DNA from: an uncultured Clostridia bacterium
GTDB lineage: Bacteria > Bacillota > Clostridia > Christensenellales > Borkfalkiaceae
Reading direction: 5' to 3'
DNA length: 61,126 nucleotides
Assembly (NCBI GenBank): GCA_947570625.1
Contig: CANOUP010000010.1
Span: 1-61,126, forward strand
The notes under the pieces were generated by a model that was not told the origin of the DNA, did no database searches, and worked only from the letters and a program-made list of their open reading frames with translations. Every line of letters begins with the position of its first letter. Within the stretch, counting starts at the first letter, position 1. Shown in pieces: positions 52,683 through 60,832 of this stretch. The position numbers were made by a program, and so were the translations under genes.

Positions 52683-52858
52683 TGTTTTTTGTATTTCGAA
52701 GGGGGCTCTATACTCCACTTCGGAAGCTTTTTATTTATTTCTTTAAGCTGCTCCGTAGAAAGCACGTTCGCGCCCTCGTCGCCGAACAGCGACAAATCCA
52801 GCCCGAAGCTGTCAGCCTCGTCCGCCTTGTTTTCTGTCTTGATGTTTTTTTCGTCCAT
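52679..52858 (-). CDS. Island gene 4: 59-residue acidic protein
   Basis: A short frame begins MDEKNIKTENKADEADSFGL, has SLFGDEGANVLSTEQLKEIN and ends KLPKWSIEPPSKYKKQ. The acidic, disordered N-terminus and basic, Pro/Trp-containing C-terminus suggest a linear-motif adaptor or tail. Support for translation is strong: AAGGAG at 7 nt, 12 nt after the preceding gene and a 4-nt ATGA overlap with the next. No family is recognised. The coupling suggests it works with the 142-residue protein and the AAA+ ATPase. Confidence 0.82.
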   Translation of the reverse strand: MDEKNIKTENKADEADSFGLDLSLFGDEGANVLSTEQLKEINKKLPKWSIEPPSKYKKQ

Positions 52859-52870
52859 ACGTCTTTCTCC

Positions 52871-54496
52871 TTACATTCTCACAAGTTTTTGCACGACTTC
52901 TTCTTTGACCGCCGTCATCTTTTCGAACGCTTCGCGGTAACCTTCAAGTTCGTCCAGACAGGCGTACAGCGTATCGACTGCCCGCTGTATGCGCTTGGGG
53001 AAACCTTTGAATTTTGCGACTGTCGTCAAAACGACTATGAGTGCGAGAACAACGAACAGCCCCGCGCCCGCTATGTAGCCGTAGAACGTAGCCGTCATAC
53101 CTATAACACAGCCGAGTATTAGCGCAACGACGGCGATAACCGTTGAAACAATGTTGAATTTGGTAAACACGAGAAGCTTTGACCGCTCTGCGTTAAACTT
53201 GTCGCGCAGACCTTTTTCGACGGCTTCCCTGTCCTTGCCGTCCGTGGTGTCCTCCCACAAATCGATTTTGAGCTTGAACGTACCGGGCGCGGAGCTCTTT
53301 ACGTCGTGGTCGTAGGCGTTGAGCGCGGAAACGAACCAGTCCTTTGTTTTCTGGACGGCGAATTTCTGCACGCTCTTGTCGACGCCCTTGGGATAGACCG
53401 CCCAGCGGAACATCTGCTCGCCTATGTTGGGCGCGTCCTTTACGCCCTCCATATATACTGCGTACTGTTTTTTCGCCGATTCCACGTCGCCCTTGTGCTC
53501 CATTACGAGCTCGTAGAACTTTTTCTCTTTTTCAAGCCTTAACTCTTCCTCGTCGTAGTTGGTGACAAGGTCGTCGAGAAGCTTGTCAATGCTCTTTACA
53601 AAGTCGTCGCCGCAGTTGAATTCCGCGATTTCGTCCAGCTCGTCTACCCTTTTGAGCACCGCCTTGTACCTGCTTGCGTTGACGAGCGAAGAGTTGATTT
53701 CGGCAAGGTTTGAACAGTGCTCGTCCAAAACGTTGGTCGTATAGCTCCACTTGTCGGAAGGCAGGCTGTTTACGTATTTTGAATAATCCCCGACGAGCCC
53801 CGCGGAAATTTCCGCGTCCGAACCGAGTTCGGTTATCCAGCTTTCGACCATATTCTGCACGTAATCGTCAAGCTGCGAATCCCTGCCGAAAACGCCGAAA
53901 AGATAAGCTTGCAGCAAAAGCGCGGTTTCGCGCGGGGGATGAACGGCTTCGACCGAGCCGAAATATTCGTACAGCCACGAGCGCGCTTCAAGATGACGGC
54001 CGAAACGCAGGTTGAGAAGGCAGAAAAACAGCGAAGTCTTGTTTGCGTCCCTTCTCACCGCTTCGGCGACAGCGTTGGAACACAGTTCCCTGTCGTCCTG
54101 TATCCACGCGCATATGCCGATGAAAGCATACGAAAGCCAGTAACGCGACGTGGACATCCACAGCTCCTGACTGAGTTTTGCGATTGTAGAGTTGCGCGCA
54201 AGGTTTATGTCGAAATCCTTTATTACGCCTATTACCGAACGGCGCACCGTCTGGTAGGGCGCAAGCTGGGAATTGATTTCCTGATTGATTTTTAAAATGT
54301 TTTCGTGCGCAATCTGTTCCTGTTCGCCCTCGATAATCTTAGTGCGCAAATCGACGATTTTTTTGTTTACGCCGTTGACTGTCTTGTCGATTTTGTCCAG
54401 CGCGGTATGCACTTTTTGCGACTGGTTGGAAACTTCCTGTACGAACCCCGAAGCCGTACTTTGAAGTTCGGATACAAGCTGTGCGGTATTAGCCAT
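52871..54496 (-). CDS. Island gene 3: coiled-coil/helical protein with C-terminal membrane hairpin
   Basis: The protein has 541 residues. The N-terminal coiled coil (about 1-75; LVSELQSTASGFVQEVSNQS) precedes the core shared with island genes 2 and 7, at 117-182 (SRYWLSYAFIG...CSNAVAEAVRRD...SLFFCLLNLRFGRHLEA). A TPR-like helical region contains ELVMEHKGDVESAKKQY and FKLKIDLWEDTTDG. Two membrane helices lie at about 448-494 and a 47-residue helical tail faces the cytoplasm. There is no signal peptide, so most of the protein is cytoplasmic. GGAGG lies before the ATG, which is inside the 3' end of gene 2. Confidence 0.86.
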   Translation of the reverse strand: MANTAQLVSELQSTASGFVQEVSNQSQKVHTALDKIDKTVNGVNKKIVDLRTKIIEGEQEQIAHENILKINQEINSQLAPYQTVRRSVIGVIKDFDINLARNSTIAKLSQELWMSTSRYWLSYAFIGICAWIQDDRELCSNAVAEAVRRDANKTSLFFCLLNLRFGRHLEARSWLYEYFGSVEAVHPPRETALLLQAYLFGVFGRDSQLDDYVQNMVESWITELGSDAEISAGLVGDYSKYVNSLPSDKWSYTTNVLDEHCSNLAEINSSLVNASRYKAVLKRVDELDEIAEFNCGDDFVKSIDKLLDDLVTNYDEEELRLEKEKKFYELVMEHKGDVESAKKQYAVYMEGVKDAPNIGEQMFRWAVYPKGVDKSVQKFAVQKTKDWFVSALNAYDHDVKSSAPGTFKLKIDLWEDTTDGKDREAVEKGLRDKFNAERSKLLVFTKFNIVSTVIAVVALILGCVIGMTATFYGYIAGAGLFVVLALIVVLTTVAKFKGFPKRIQRAVDTLYACLDELEGYREAFEKMTAVKEEVVQKLVRM

Positions 54497-56270
54497 TTTT
54501 TGCCTCCTTCAAAACGTTTATAAGTTCCGCGTGAACGCTGTCAGCGGTGTGATAGTCCGAACGCCACGACGCCAAACCGGCAAGCCCGTCTTCGAGCATT
54601 TTAAGACCGTTGTTAATCCTGTACTCGAAGCTTTTGCGTATTTTCGCCTTTTCCGCCTGCATAAAGTAGATGCACATTGCGAACGCGCCTGCGGAGAGGA
54701 CGGCGAGCGCAATGAACGTTACGCAGGGTCCCGTCCCCCACGAGCCGATAAACCCGAGAACGGTTAAAACGGTAAACAGCGCAAACGCGCCGAAACCGCC
54801 CGCAATAAAAGCTTTAAGCGATTTCACCGCTTTGTCGGCTTTTATGCTGTTTTTTACCAGTCCGTCGTAATATTTCAAAAGCACGGGTTTGTTGGTTTCG
54901 AAACTGTTTTCGTCCCCGCGCATTTTACAGTCCTCTATTTGGAAATCGTATTCCTTTTTTTCCTTTTTGCGGTAAGAAGAAAAACGCTCGGCGCCCTGTA
55001 TGCAGTCGCTCCTTACAAAGTCGAAGGCGAATTTTTTTACCCTCGGGTCGGCTTTGGACTTTACGTCGAGCACCGCGTTGAGCATAATCAGCGTCATATT
55101 GCGTGTTCTGTCGCGTTCCATGGCATAGCTTTCGTAAGATTTTTTCGCTTCGGCAATGTTTCCGTTTGCCTTTACGACCATTTCTTCGTAGCGTATCTTA
55201 TCGAGAAGCATTTGCTCGGCGTCGTCGTTGGAAGAAATGAGCGAGTGAAGCGCGTCCTCTATTCTCTCTGCAAGCCTGTCGGAAAGCTCGGTTCCGTCGT
55301 TTATCACCCCGGAAAAATAATCCCTCAGCTTTGCGTTTTTCTCCGCGCAGGACAGCATATCTATCATTTCCGGGTAGTCCGCGCAGATATGTTTAAGCGC
55401 AAGATATTCCTTGTCCGTGACGGACAGGAATGCGTTAAAGTAGTTGTCAACGCTCTCCCTTACGTCCTTGCCCGCCTTGACGTCGTCGCGCGCCTGTTTC
55501 AACAGCTCGCGCATGCGGTTGTAAACGGCTTTGGCAAATTCGGCGTCCGAACCCAGCGCCCCGCACAAAAGCACTTGAAGTATGTAGATGATTTCGTCGC
55601 CTACGCCGTCGGCGTCGACAAGTCCGAAATACACCTCGTACCACTGTTTTGCGCTTTCTATGCGGTTGAAGCGCAGGCTTGCCAGCAGATAGAAAAGCGC
55701 GGACTTGCGTTCGTTAATCTGCATACTCTGCGACACCGCGCGTTCGCACGCTTCTTTCTCGTCCGACACCCACAGCGTAACCGCCATAGCGGCGTACGCC
55801 AGCCAGTAATCTGTGTTTGCGAGATAGGTCTTTTCTACCAGTTCGCGCGGTTCGTCGCTCGTCCACAGGTTCGCGTCGAAGCCTATGATATAGCCCAGCG
55901 CGATACGGCGGAGCGTCTTGTAGAAGCCGTACTTGGTTTCGTACTTTTCCATATCGTCGTAAAGATTTTTGGAAGCCGTACTGCCCGTTTTCAGCATCGA
56001 ATAGCTTTCCGCCAAATCGTCGAGAGTACGCGACACGTTTTCCGCTATAACGCGTTCCTTGTCGGTATTCTGCGCCGTGGAATCGAGAGGCGGAACTACC
56101 GCGCTTTTAAGCTTGCTTATTATGTTAAGCCCGTTATAAACGTCCGTCTGGCATTCCTGAACTTCGTATACAAGGCGGTTGTGCTCTTCCGCGGCGGCGT
56201 TGCGCCTGGCGACAAGACTGTTGTAACGGTTTACAAGCTCGGCTTGGTGTTCCTGTTCGTATTCGGTCAT
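54489..56270 (-). CDS. Island gene 2: coiled-coil/helical protein with C-terminal membrane hairpin
   Basis: The protein has 593 residues. It starts with a coiled coil (about 5-60; YEQEHQAELVNRYNSLVARR) and has the shared core at 153-215 (TDYWLAYAAMAVTLW...CERAVSQSMQ...SALFYLLASLRFNRIESAKQWYE). A middle region with NGNIAEAKKSYESY and VKKFAFDFVRSD aligns with island gene 3. Two membrane helices lie at about 487-536 and the tail ends MLEDGLAGLASWRSDYHTAD. AAGGAGG lies before the ATG, 10 nt after gene 1. Genes 2, 3 and 7 are paralogues, so a hetero-oligomeric membrane assembly is a reasonable inference. Confidence 0.86.
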   Translation of the reverse strand: MTEYEQEHQAELVNRYNSLVARRNAAAEEHNRLVYEVQECQTDVYNGLNIISKLKSAVVPPLDSTAQNTDKERVIAENVSRTLDDLAESYSMLKTGSTASKNLYDDMEKYETKYGFYKTLRRIALGYIIGFDANLWTSDEPRELVEKTYLANTDYWLAYAAMAVTLWVSDEKEACERAVSQSMQINERKSALFYLLASLRFNRIESAKQWYEVYFGLVDADGVGDEIIYILQVLLCGALGSDAEFAKAVYNRMRELLKQARDDVKAGKDVRESVDNYFNAFLSVTDKEYLALKHICADYPEMIDMLSCAEKNAKLRDYFSGVINDGTELSDRLAERIEDALHSLISSNDDAEQMLLDKIRYEEMVVKANGNIAEAKKSYESYAMERDRTRNMTLIMLNAVLDVKSKADPRVKKFAFDFVRSDCIQGAERFSSYRKKEKKEYDFQIEDCKMRGDENSFETNKPVLLKYYDGLVKNSIKADKAVKSLKAFIAGGFGAFALFTVLTVLGFIGSWGTGPCVTFIALAVLSAGAFAMCIYFMQAEKAKIRKSFEYRINNGLKMLEDGLAGLASWRSDYHTADSVHAELINVLKEAKNG

Positions 56271-56280
56271 TATTCCCTCC

Positions 56281-59001
56281 TTATTTTATTGCTTTGGCGA
56301 TTTCGCTCTTAACGTCGCTTGACAGCGCGCACTCGCCCAAATAATCGGCAAACTTTGTTTTCTTGCCGTTGAACAGCATTTTTTCGTCGGCTTTAAGCCC
56401 GCACTTTCTGAGATACGCGACCGCTTCCGAACTTCCGTCGCCTTTGCCCGTCATCGAAAGCAGATAAGCCTGCAACAGGTTGCACTCCACCCCGCCCATC
56501 TTTACTTCCACGCGCTTGGGTTTTGCGACGAAGCGCATAAGGCTAATCAGAAGCGCGTCCTTGACCTTTATGTCCCCCTTAAACTCGCACACGAATCTGA
56601 CGACGCCTTCCTCGGGCATAATTCTTATATATCCCGCTATCAGCGGAAGCACGGTTTCGTATCCTTCAATCAACGCTTCATAGTGCTTGACGAACGTTTC
56701 GCGCGCGCTTCCCGGTTTTTTTTCGAGGTAGTCTTTAAGGCGGTCAACGTACTCTTCGCCGTAAGCGGAAGGCAGGATATTAAGATAAATTTCCAGCGCC
56801 CTGTCGCTTAAACGGTAATCCTTGAAAAATCCGAGAATTTCGCGCTTGTCGTACTCGTTTTCACGGCTCGAAAGATATTTTTCGATTACTTCGTCCGTTT
56901 TCGCGCTCTTGCCCGATTTGGGTGCAAGTATGCGCATAAATTCTTTTTTGAGCGGGTCGTTGCCGAGAAGCAGTCCTTCGTACGCCGAACCGTCTATGAC
57001 GGGCACGTACTCGCTTAACACTTTTACGTTGTCCAGCCTTTCCGCGCCGTTGCTTCTTATAGACTGGATAAGAAGCGTTTCCGCAAGCTTTTTATCCATA
57101 TTGAACGCAAACAGCTCGTTTTTTATGCTGTTAAGATTGCAGTTGTTTATCAGCCTCTGCATATCGTAGGCGCCTATCTTTGTCACGCCCGCGCCGAAAC
57201 GCAGATATTTTAATATTTCTTTGGCTACCGCGGCACCGCCGTTCGAAGCTATCGTTACAAGCTTATCGACCGTCACGCCGTCTACGGGACCCGTGCCGAG
57301 GTTGCTTACCACCGTCTTTGCGCCGTATGCGTCGCCGATATTCGAAAGAGCTCCTCCCAGTCCCAGCGCGTTCAGCCTTAATTTGTTGGCGGTCATTATA
57401 GAAACCACCGCGAGCGCGACGCCCGTGTCCGTACACTCGGACAGATAACCGTTCAGGCTGTCCTCCGATTTTTCGGTACAGTCCGTCTTGTCGGCTATGC
57501 CCATGAGAAGGGTAAGCTTTTGTTCCCCGCGGAAATTCTTTAAAAACGATAATAAAAGCGTGTCGCCGTCAAGGCGGGGAACGGCGCGCATTACCTCGAT
57601 AACGTCGTCGAAGCGGTTGTTGACGAACAACATATTGACGAGCTCGTTTATTATGCGCGTATCGTACAGCTGACCGCAATCTATCAAGTCGAGCACGAAG
57701 CACTGGCGTTTATAGTCCCTTATCGCGCCGAAGCACTTTGCAAGGTACGCCAAAAGCTTTGCGTTGCCTATTTCGGAGTATACGTTTCTTTCGCCCAGCG
57801 TAATCGCGGGACAGTTGCGCTTTATCGATTGTGAAATGTTGCCGACGTTGGCTATGCACTGCTGTCTTTCCGCGGGGGAAGCCTTCGTCATTTTGGCAAG
57901 TTCAAGGCAGAGTTCGGATATAAGTTGAAGTTCGCCGGGGTTATAGCGTTTTTGCATAACGGATATGACGCGCTCGGCTTCGAACGTATTGCCCGCCGTC
58001 ATACACGTAAGCGCCATTACGAAAACTTCGGTCAGGTCCTTGGCTTCGAAGGTAAAACCGCCCGCGTATTTTTGCAGAACCTCGTCCACGTACGCTTTGT
58101 CTATTACGGGCGCGGGCCGGGGCGCGGGCTTATTCTTCTCTTCGCCGTCGGCGAAAGCCAGAGCGGTATTCAGCCAGTTTGCAGAAAGCGAGCTTATGGG
58201 TTCGCGCTTCTGGAAAGCCATTCTGAGAACGGACGGAAACTCGTTTTCGTTGAGTCCGCCGTGCACGACCTGTAATTTTTTACCGCTGAGCGCAAGGAAA
58301 CGGCTCCATACGTTACGGCTCTTTTCAAGGGTGGAAATGCTGTCCGCGACAATGTACATCACGGACGAACTTTCGATGGCGGGATATATGTAAGCTTCCG
58401 CGCTAACGCCCTTAGGCGAAATGCCGTCGGGAGCGAACACCTTGCGCCCCCGCGCTTCGAGCGCGCTTTTGAGCGCGGACGACGCCGAGCGCTCGTTTGC
58501 GCTTTCGCCGCCGTAAACGAAAACCTCGTACGCAGTCTGCGTTTTGCTTATCTCGTAGGTCTGCGAACGTATGCGCTCTATCTCGTTCGCCTTCATGGTA
58601 TACACTTCGCGCTCGCCCGCACCGCACTTTTCGATTACCTTGCGGTAAGCGGTATTGTCGAGGAACGAATGCCTTGACAGCCTGTTCGTCAAAGGACGGG
58701 GACTGCCGTTGCCGTCGGTATATTCGATACCGAACTCGGCAAGCGCCGCGCCCCAATACGCGCGGATTTCGTCGGGGTACGTCTTTGTTATTACCCTGTA
58801 CGTTTCGGCCGCGTCGTCATAACGGCGCAACGCCATATAGTTGCCCGCCTGGCTCAACTGCATAGCAAGCTGTTCGGGAACGGGCTTGCCCTGTTCCTCT
58901 CCCGCTTTATATTTATTTCTGCAACACTTGCACTGTAAAGTATCCGCCGAGATTTGGTTAAGTGTGCCCCCGCAGGATTTACATATAGAAAATTTATTCA
59001 T
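56281..59001 (-). CDS. Island gene 1: zinc-ribbon/TPR/TIR-like protein with long helical C-terminus
   Basis: The protein has 906 residues. A zinc ribbon (C7xxC10...C24xxC27) is followed by a TPR-like segment (50-95; YMALRRYDDAAETYRVITKTYP). Residues 155-265 resemble a TIR domain: AYEVFVYGG...SALKSALEARGRKVFAP...AYIYPAIESSSVMYIVADS...RNVWSRFLAL. From memory of relatives, the motif usually reads KNEWSRF, with Glu the presumed NAD-cleaving residue; here that position is Val231. Residues 310-906 are helical repeats of HEAT/TPR type. It leads the seven-gene operon, with a GGAGC ribosome binding site. A sensor or scaffold without NADase activity is inferred. Confidence 0.85.
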   Translation of the reverse strand: MNKFSICKSCGGTLNQISADTLQCKCCRNKYKAGEEQGKPVPEQLAMQLSQAGNYMALRRYDDAAETYRVITKTYPDEIRAYWGAALAEFGIEYTDGNGSPRPLTNRLSRHSFLDNTAYRKVIEKCGAGEREVYTMKANEIERIRSQTYEISKTQTAYEVFVYGGESANERSASSALKSALEARGRKVFAPDGISPKGVSAEAYIYPAIESSSVMYIVADSISTLEKSRNVWSRFLALSGKKLQVVHGGLNENEFPSVLRMAFQKREPISSLSANWLNTALAFADGEEKNKPAPRPAPVIDKAYVDEVLQKYAGGFTFEAKDLTEVFVMALTCMTAGNTFEAERVISVMQKRYNPGELQLISELCLELAKMTKASPAERQQCIANVGNISQSIKRNCPAITLGERNVYSEIGNAKLLAYLAKCFGAIRDYKRQCFVLDLIDCGQLYDTRIINELVNMLFVNNRFDDVIEVMRAVPRLDGDTLLLSFLKNFRGEQKLTLLMGIADKTDCTEKSEDSLNGYLSECTDTGVALAVVSIMTANKLRLNALGLGGALSNIGDAYGAKTVVSNLGTGPVDGVTVDKLVTIASNGGAAVAKEILKYLRFGAGVTKIGAYDMQRLINNCNLNSIKNELFAFNMDKKLAETLLIQSIRSNGAERLDNVKVLSEYVPVIDGSAYEGLLLGNDPLKKEFMRILAPKSGKSAKTDEVIEKYLSSRENEYDKREILGFFKDYRLSDRALEIYLNILPSAYGEEYVDRLKDYLEKKPGSARETFVKHYEALIEGYETVLPLIAGYIRIMPEEGVVRFVCEFKGDIKVKDALLISLMRFVAKPKRVEVKMGGVECNLLQAYLLSMTGKGDGSSEAVAYLRKCGLKADEKMLFNGKKTKFADYLGECALSSDVKSEIAKAIK

Positions 59002-59057
59002 ACCAGCTTGCTCCGCAAATCAGACAAAAAATATTATTTTCCGACATTTTTCGGGTT

Positions 59058-59096
59058 GTGTGAAACAATTTTACCATTTTTTCACACTACTGTCAA
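59058..59096 (-). promoter_or_regulatory. Promoter of the seven-gene island with flanking operator dyad
   Basis: On the minus strand TTGACA (59091-59096), 17 nt and TAAAAT (59068-59073). The inverted repeat GTGTGAAA (59080-59087 as read on minus) and TTTCACAC (59058-59065), with 14 nt between, brackets the -10 box. This geometry suits a dimeric repressor or activator. The leader is about 60 nt. No regulator gene is adjacent. Confidence 0.75.
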
Positions 59097-59158
59097 TAAA
59101 ATGCTAAAAATAGTTAAACCGATAACTGAATTTTTTGTTTCACGGCGACGTTTTTTTA

Positions 59159-59187
59159 TTGACAATCGGGCGATTATGCATTAAACT
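59159..59187 (+). promoter_or_regulatory. Promoter of tRNA-Leu
   Basis: TTGACA, 17 nt and TAAACT, ending 8 nt before the tRNA-Leu 5' end. Confidence 0.78.
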
Positions 59188-59195
59188 GACCGTAT

Positions 59196-59278
59196 GCTGA
59201 CATGGCGGAACTGGCAGACGCGCAGGACTTAGAATCCTGTGGGCAACCGTGCAGGTTCGACCCCTGTTGTCAGCACCA
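59196..59278 (+). tRNA. tRNA-Leu (TAG)
   Basis: This is a complete class II tRNA with acceptor stem GCTGACA/TGTCAGC, discriminator A, encoded CCA and a short variable arm (TGGGCAACCGT). The anticodon stem CAGGA/TCCTG with loop CTTAGAA gives anticodon TAG (Leu, CUA). Confidence 0.95.
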
Positions 59279-59282
59279 AAAA

Positions 59283-59326
59283 AAATACCGTATTTTGTCG
59301 GAAGACAGAATACGGTATTTTTTTAT
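59283..59326 (+). terminator. Terminator of tRNA-Leu
   Basis: AATACCGTATT and AATACGGTATT pair, extended by TGTC/GACA, around a GGAA loop, and are followed by a run of T. Confidence 0.88.
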
Positions 59327-59389
59327 TAAATTAACGCATCGGATTCGATCCCCGTATAAACGACAAGCGTTATCGTCGGAAGTCCCCGT

Positions 59390-59427
59390 CCCTGCCGCCG
59401 GCGAAGCGCGCTTCGCCGGCGGCAGGG
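59390..59427. repeat. 38-nt perfect GC palindrome
   Basis: CCCTGCCGCCGGCGAAG and its exact complement CTTCGCCGGCGGCAGGG flank CGCG, so the whole 38 nt are self-complementary. It lies between tRNA-Leu and the 3' end of the radical SAM gene. On the plus strand TGCTTTT follows; the minus-strand side has no T tract. It could be the terminator of the queC-queF-radical SAM unit, but its extreme stability and composition are unlike the other terminators here. The 60 bp before it (59327-59389) hold nothing I recognise. Confidence 0.8.
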
Positions 59428-59432
59428 TGCTT

Positions 59433-60323
59433 TTATGCCGTAAAATTTTTGTTCGGACGCTTTTTTATCTTGCTGTGGTAGAAATAGTTTACCATAACGG
59501 GCGGCGCGCCGAACGGGCGGACAAACGAGTCGTCGTTTGTTTTATATTCCAGCCCCTGTTCGCTTGCGAACGCCTGCAACTGCGCGTCAAGCATCTGCCA
59601 GTACATATTGTTGCCCTTATTGTAAATATCGTTATATAGTTCCGTCAATTCGGGGTGTTCGGATTTTATGTATTCCATTATAACGGGTCTGAAATTCCCG
59701 CGGAGATTAAGATTTTCAAGCCAAATAAGGTTGCAATAATTTTTTACACGCCCGACGATTGCTTTAACGTCGGTTATTTCGGGGAATATGGGCGAAATAA
59801 AACAAGTGGTTCTTATCCCCGCGCCGTGAAAAGCTTTCATGGCGTTCAGCCTGCGCTCTATCGAAACGCCTTTGTCCATATCGTTCTTAAAGTTTTCATC
59901 GAGGGTATTTACGGACCACGAAACGCGGGCGCCGGGAAATGTCTTTATAAGTTCCAAATCGCGCAGAATAAGGTCGCTTTTCGTCGCAATCGAAATTTTG
60001 GCTCCACTTCCGCGCAACTCTTCCAAGAGAGCGCGCGTACGGCGGTACTTTTCTTCGGCAGGCTGGTACGGGTCGGTCACGGAACCTATAAACAGCTCTT
60101 TGCCTTCGTACTTTTCAGGTTTTTTTAAGGGCTTCCAGTACTTAACGTCTATAAAGTCGCCCCAGGCTTCCGCGTGACCCGTAAAGCGCTTCATAAAGCA
60201 GGCGTAACAGTATTTGCAGGCGTGTTCGCAACCGACGTAAGGATTGACGGAATAATCGCAAGCGGGCAGGTTGCTCTTAGTGATAACTCCGTTTACCTCT
60301 GTTTCTCTTATCGCCGTTTCCAT
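59433..60323 (-). CDS. SPL-like radical SAM protein
   Basis: The 296-residue product has the radical SAM cluster motif CEHACKYCYACFMKR (CxxxCxxC) after CDYSVNPYVG. GSVTDPYQPAEEKYRRTR, ISIATKSDLILRD and RVSWSVNTLDENFKNDMDKG are typical of the group related to spore photoproduct lyase (often annotated SPL family/Rv2578c-like). It lacks the longer C-terminus of true SplB. The substrate is not known. GGGGG precedes the ATG. It follows queF by 16 bp, so it is probably in the queuosine operon by position only. Confidence 0.88.
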   Translation of the reverse strand: METAIRETEVNGVITKSNLPACDYSVNPYVGCEHACKYCYACFMKRFTGHAEAWGDFIDVKYWKPLKKPEKYEGKELFIGSVTDPYQPAEEKYRRTRALLEELRGSGAKISIATKSDLILRDLELIKTFPGARVSWSVNTLDENFKNDMDKGVSIERRLNAMKAFHGAGIRTTCFISPIFPEITDVKAIVGRVKNYCNLIWLENLNLRGNFRPVIMEYIKSEHPELTELYNDIYNKGNNMYWQMLDAQLQAFASEQGLEYKTNDDSFVRPFGAPPVMVNYFYHSKIKKRPNKNFTA

Positions 60324-60339
60324 ATTAAACCCCCGTTAA

Positions 60340-60831
60340 TTATCTGTTGTCTATTTTTTCGGGATACATATCGTGCCGCGAAAGCCTGTCCCAGGCAACC
60401 TGCTCCCACTTGGTGCCCTTTTTCCCGTAGTTACAGTAAGGGTCAATGGAAATTCCGCCGCGGGGCAGAAATTTGCCCCATACTTCGATATATGCGGGGT
60501 CCATCAAATCAATAAGGTCGTTCATAATTATGTTCACGCAGTCTTCGTGAAAATCGCCGCGGTTTCTGAACCCGAAAAGATACAGCTTTAAAGACTTACT
60601 TTCAACCATCTTTTCGCGCGGTACGTATGATATATAGACCGTTGCAAAATCGGGCTGACCCGTAATGGGGCAAAGGCTTGTAAATTCGGGGCAGTTGAAC
60701 TTTACGAAATAATCCCTTCCCGGATGTTTGTTTGCAAACGTTTCCAAAACGGACGGGTCGTAAGTCTGCGGATATTTAACGTTGTTGTTCCCGAGCAGGG
60801 TAATACCTTCGTTCTGTTTTTCTCTCGGCAT
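60340..60831 (-). CDS. queF: NADPH-dependent 7-cyano-7-deazaguanine reductase QueF
   Basis: The 163-residue T-fold enzyme reduces preQ0 to preQ1. The catalytic Cys is in [15 protein letters not shown], and the QueF motif [20 protein letters not shown] binds NADPH and substrate. This is the short, unimodal type. The ATG lies 1 nt after the queC stop codon. The ribosome binding site AAAGGAG is formed inside the last queC codons, so the two are coupled. Confidence 0.97.
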   Translation of the reverse strand: MPREKQNEGITLLGNNNVKYPQTYDPSVLETFANKHPGRDYFVKFNCPEFTSLCPITGQPDFATVYISYVPREKMVESKSLKLYLFGFRNRGDFHEDCVNIIMNDLIDLMDPAYIEVWGKFLPRGGISIDPYCNYGKKGTKWEQVAWDRLSRHDMYPEKIDNR

Positions 60832-60832
60832 A

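Noticed and set aside
54939-56312. 457-codon open frame on the plus strand
   Set aside because: Antisense to island gene 2, with Phe/Val/Tyr/His-rich shadow composition and no recognisable domain.
49055-59001. Tellurite-resistance (Ter) or known TIR defence operon
   Set aside because: No TerD, TerB, vWA, SIR2, STING or cyclase component is present. The only shared element is a degenerate TIR fold.
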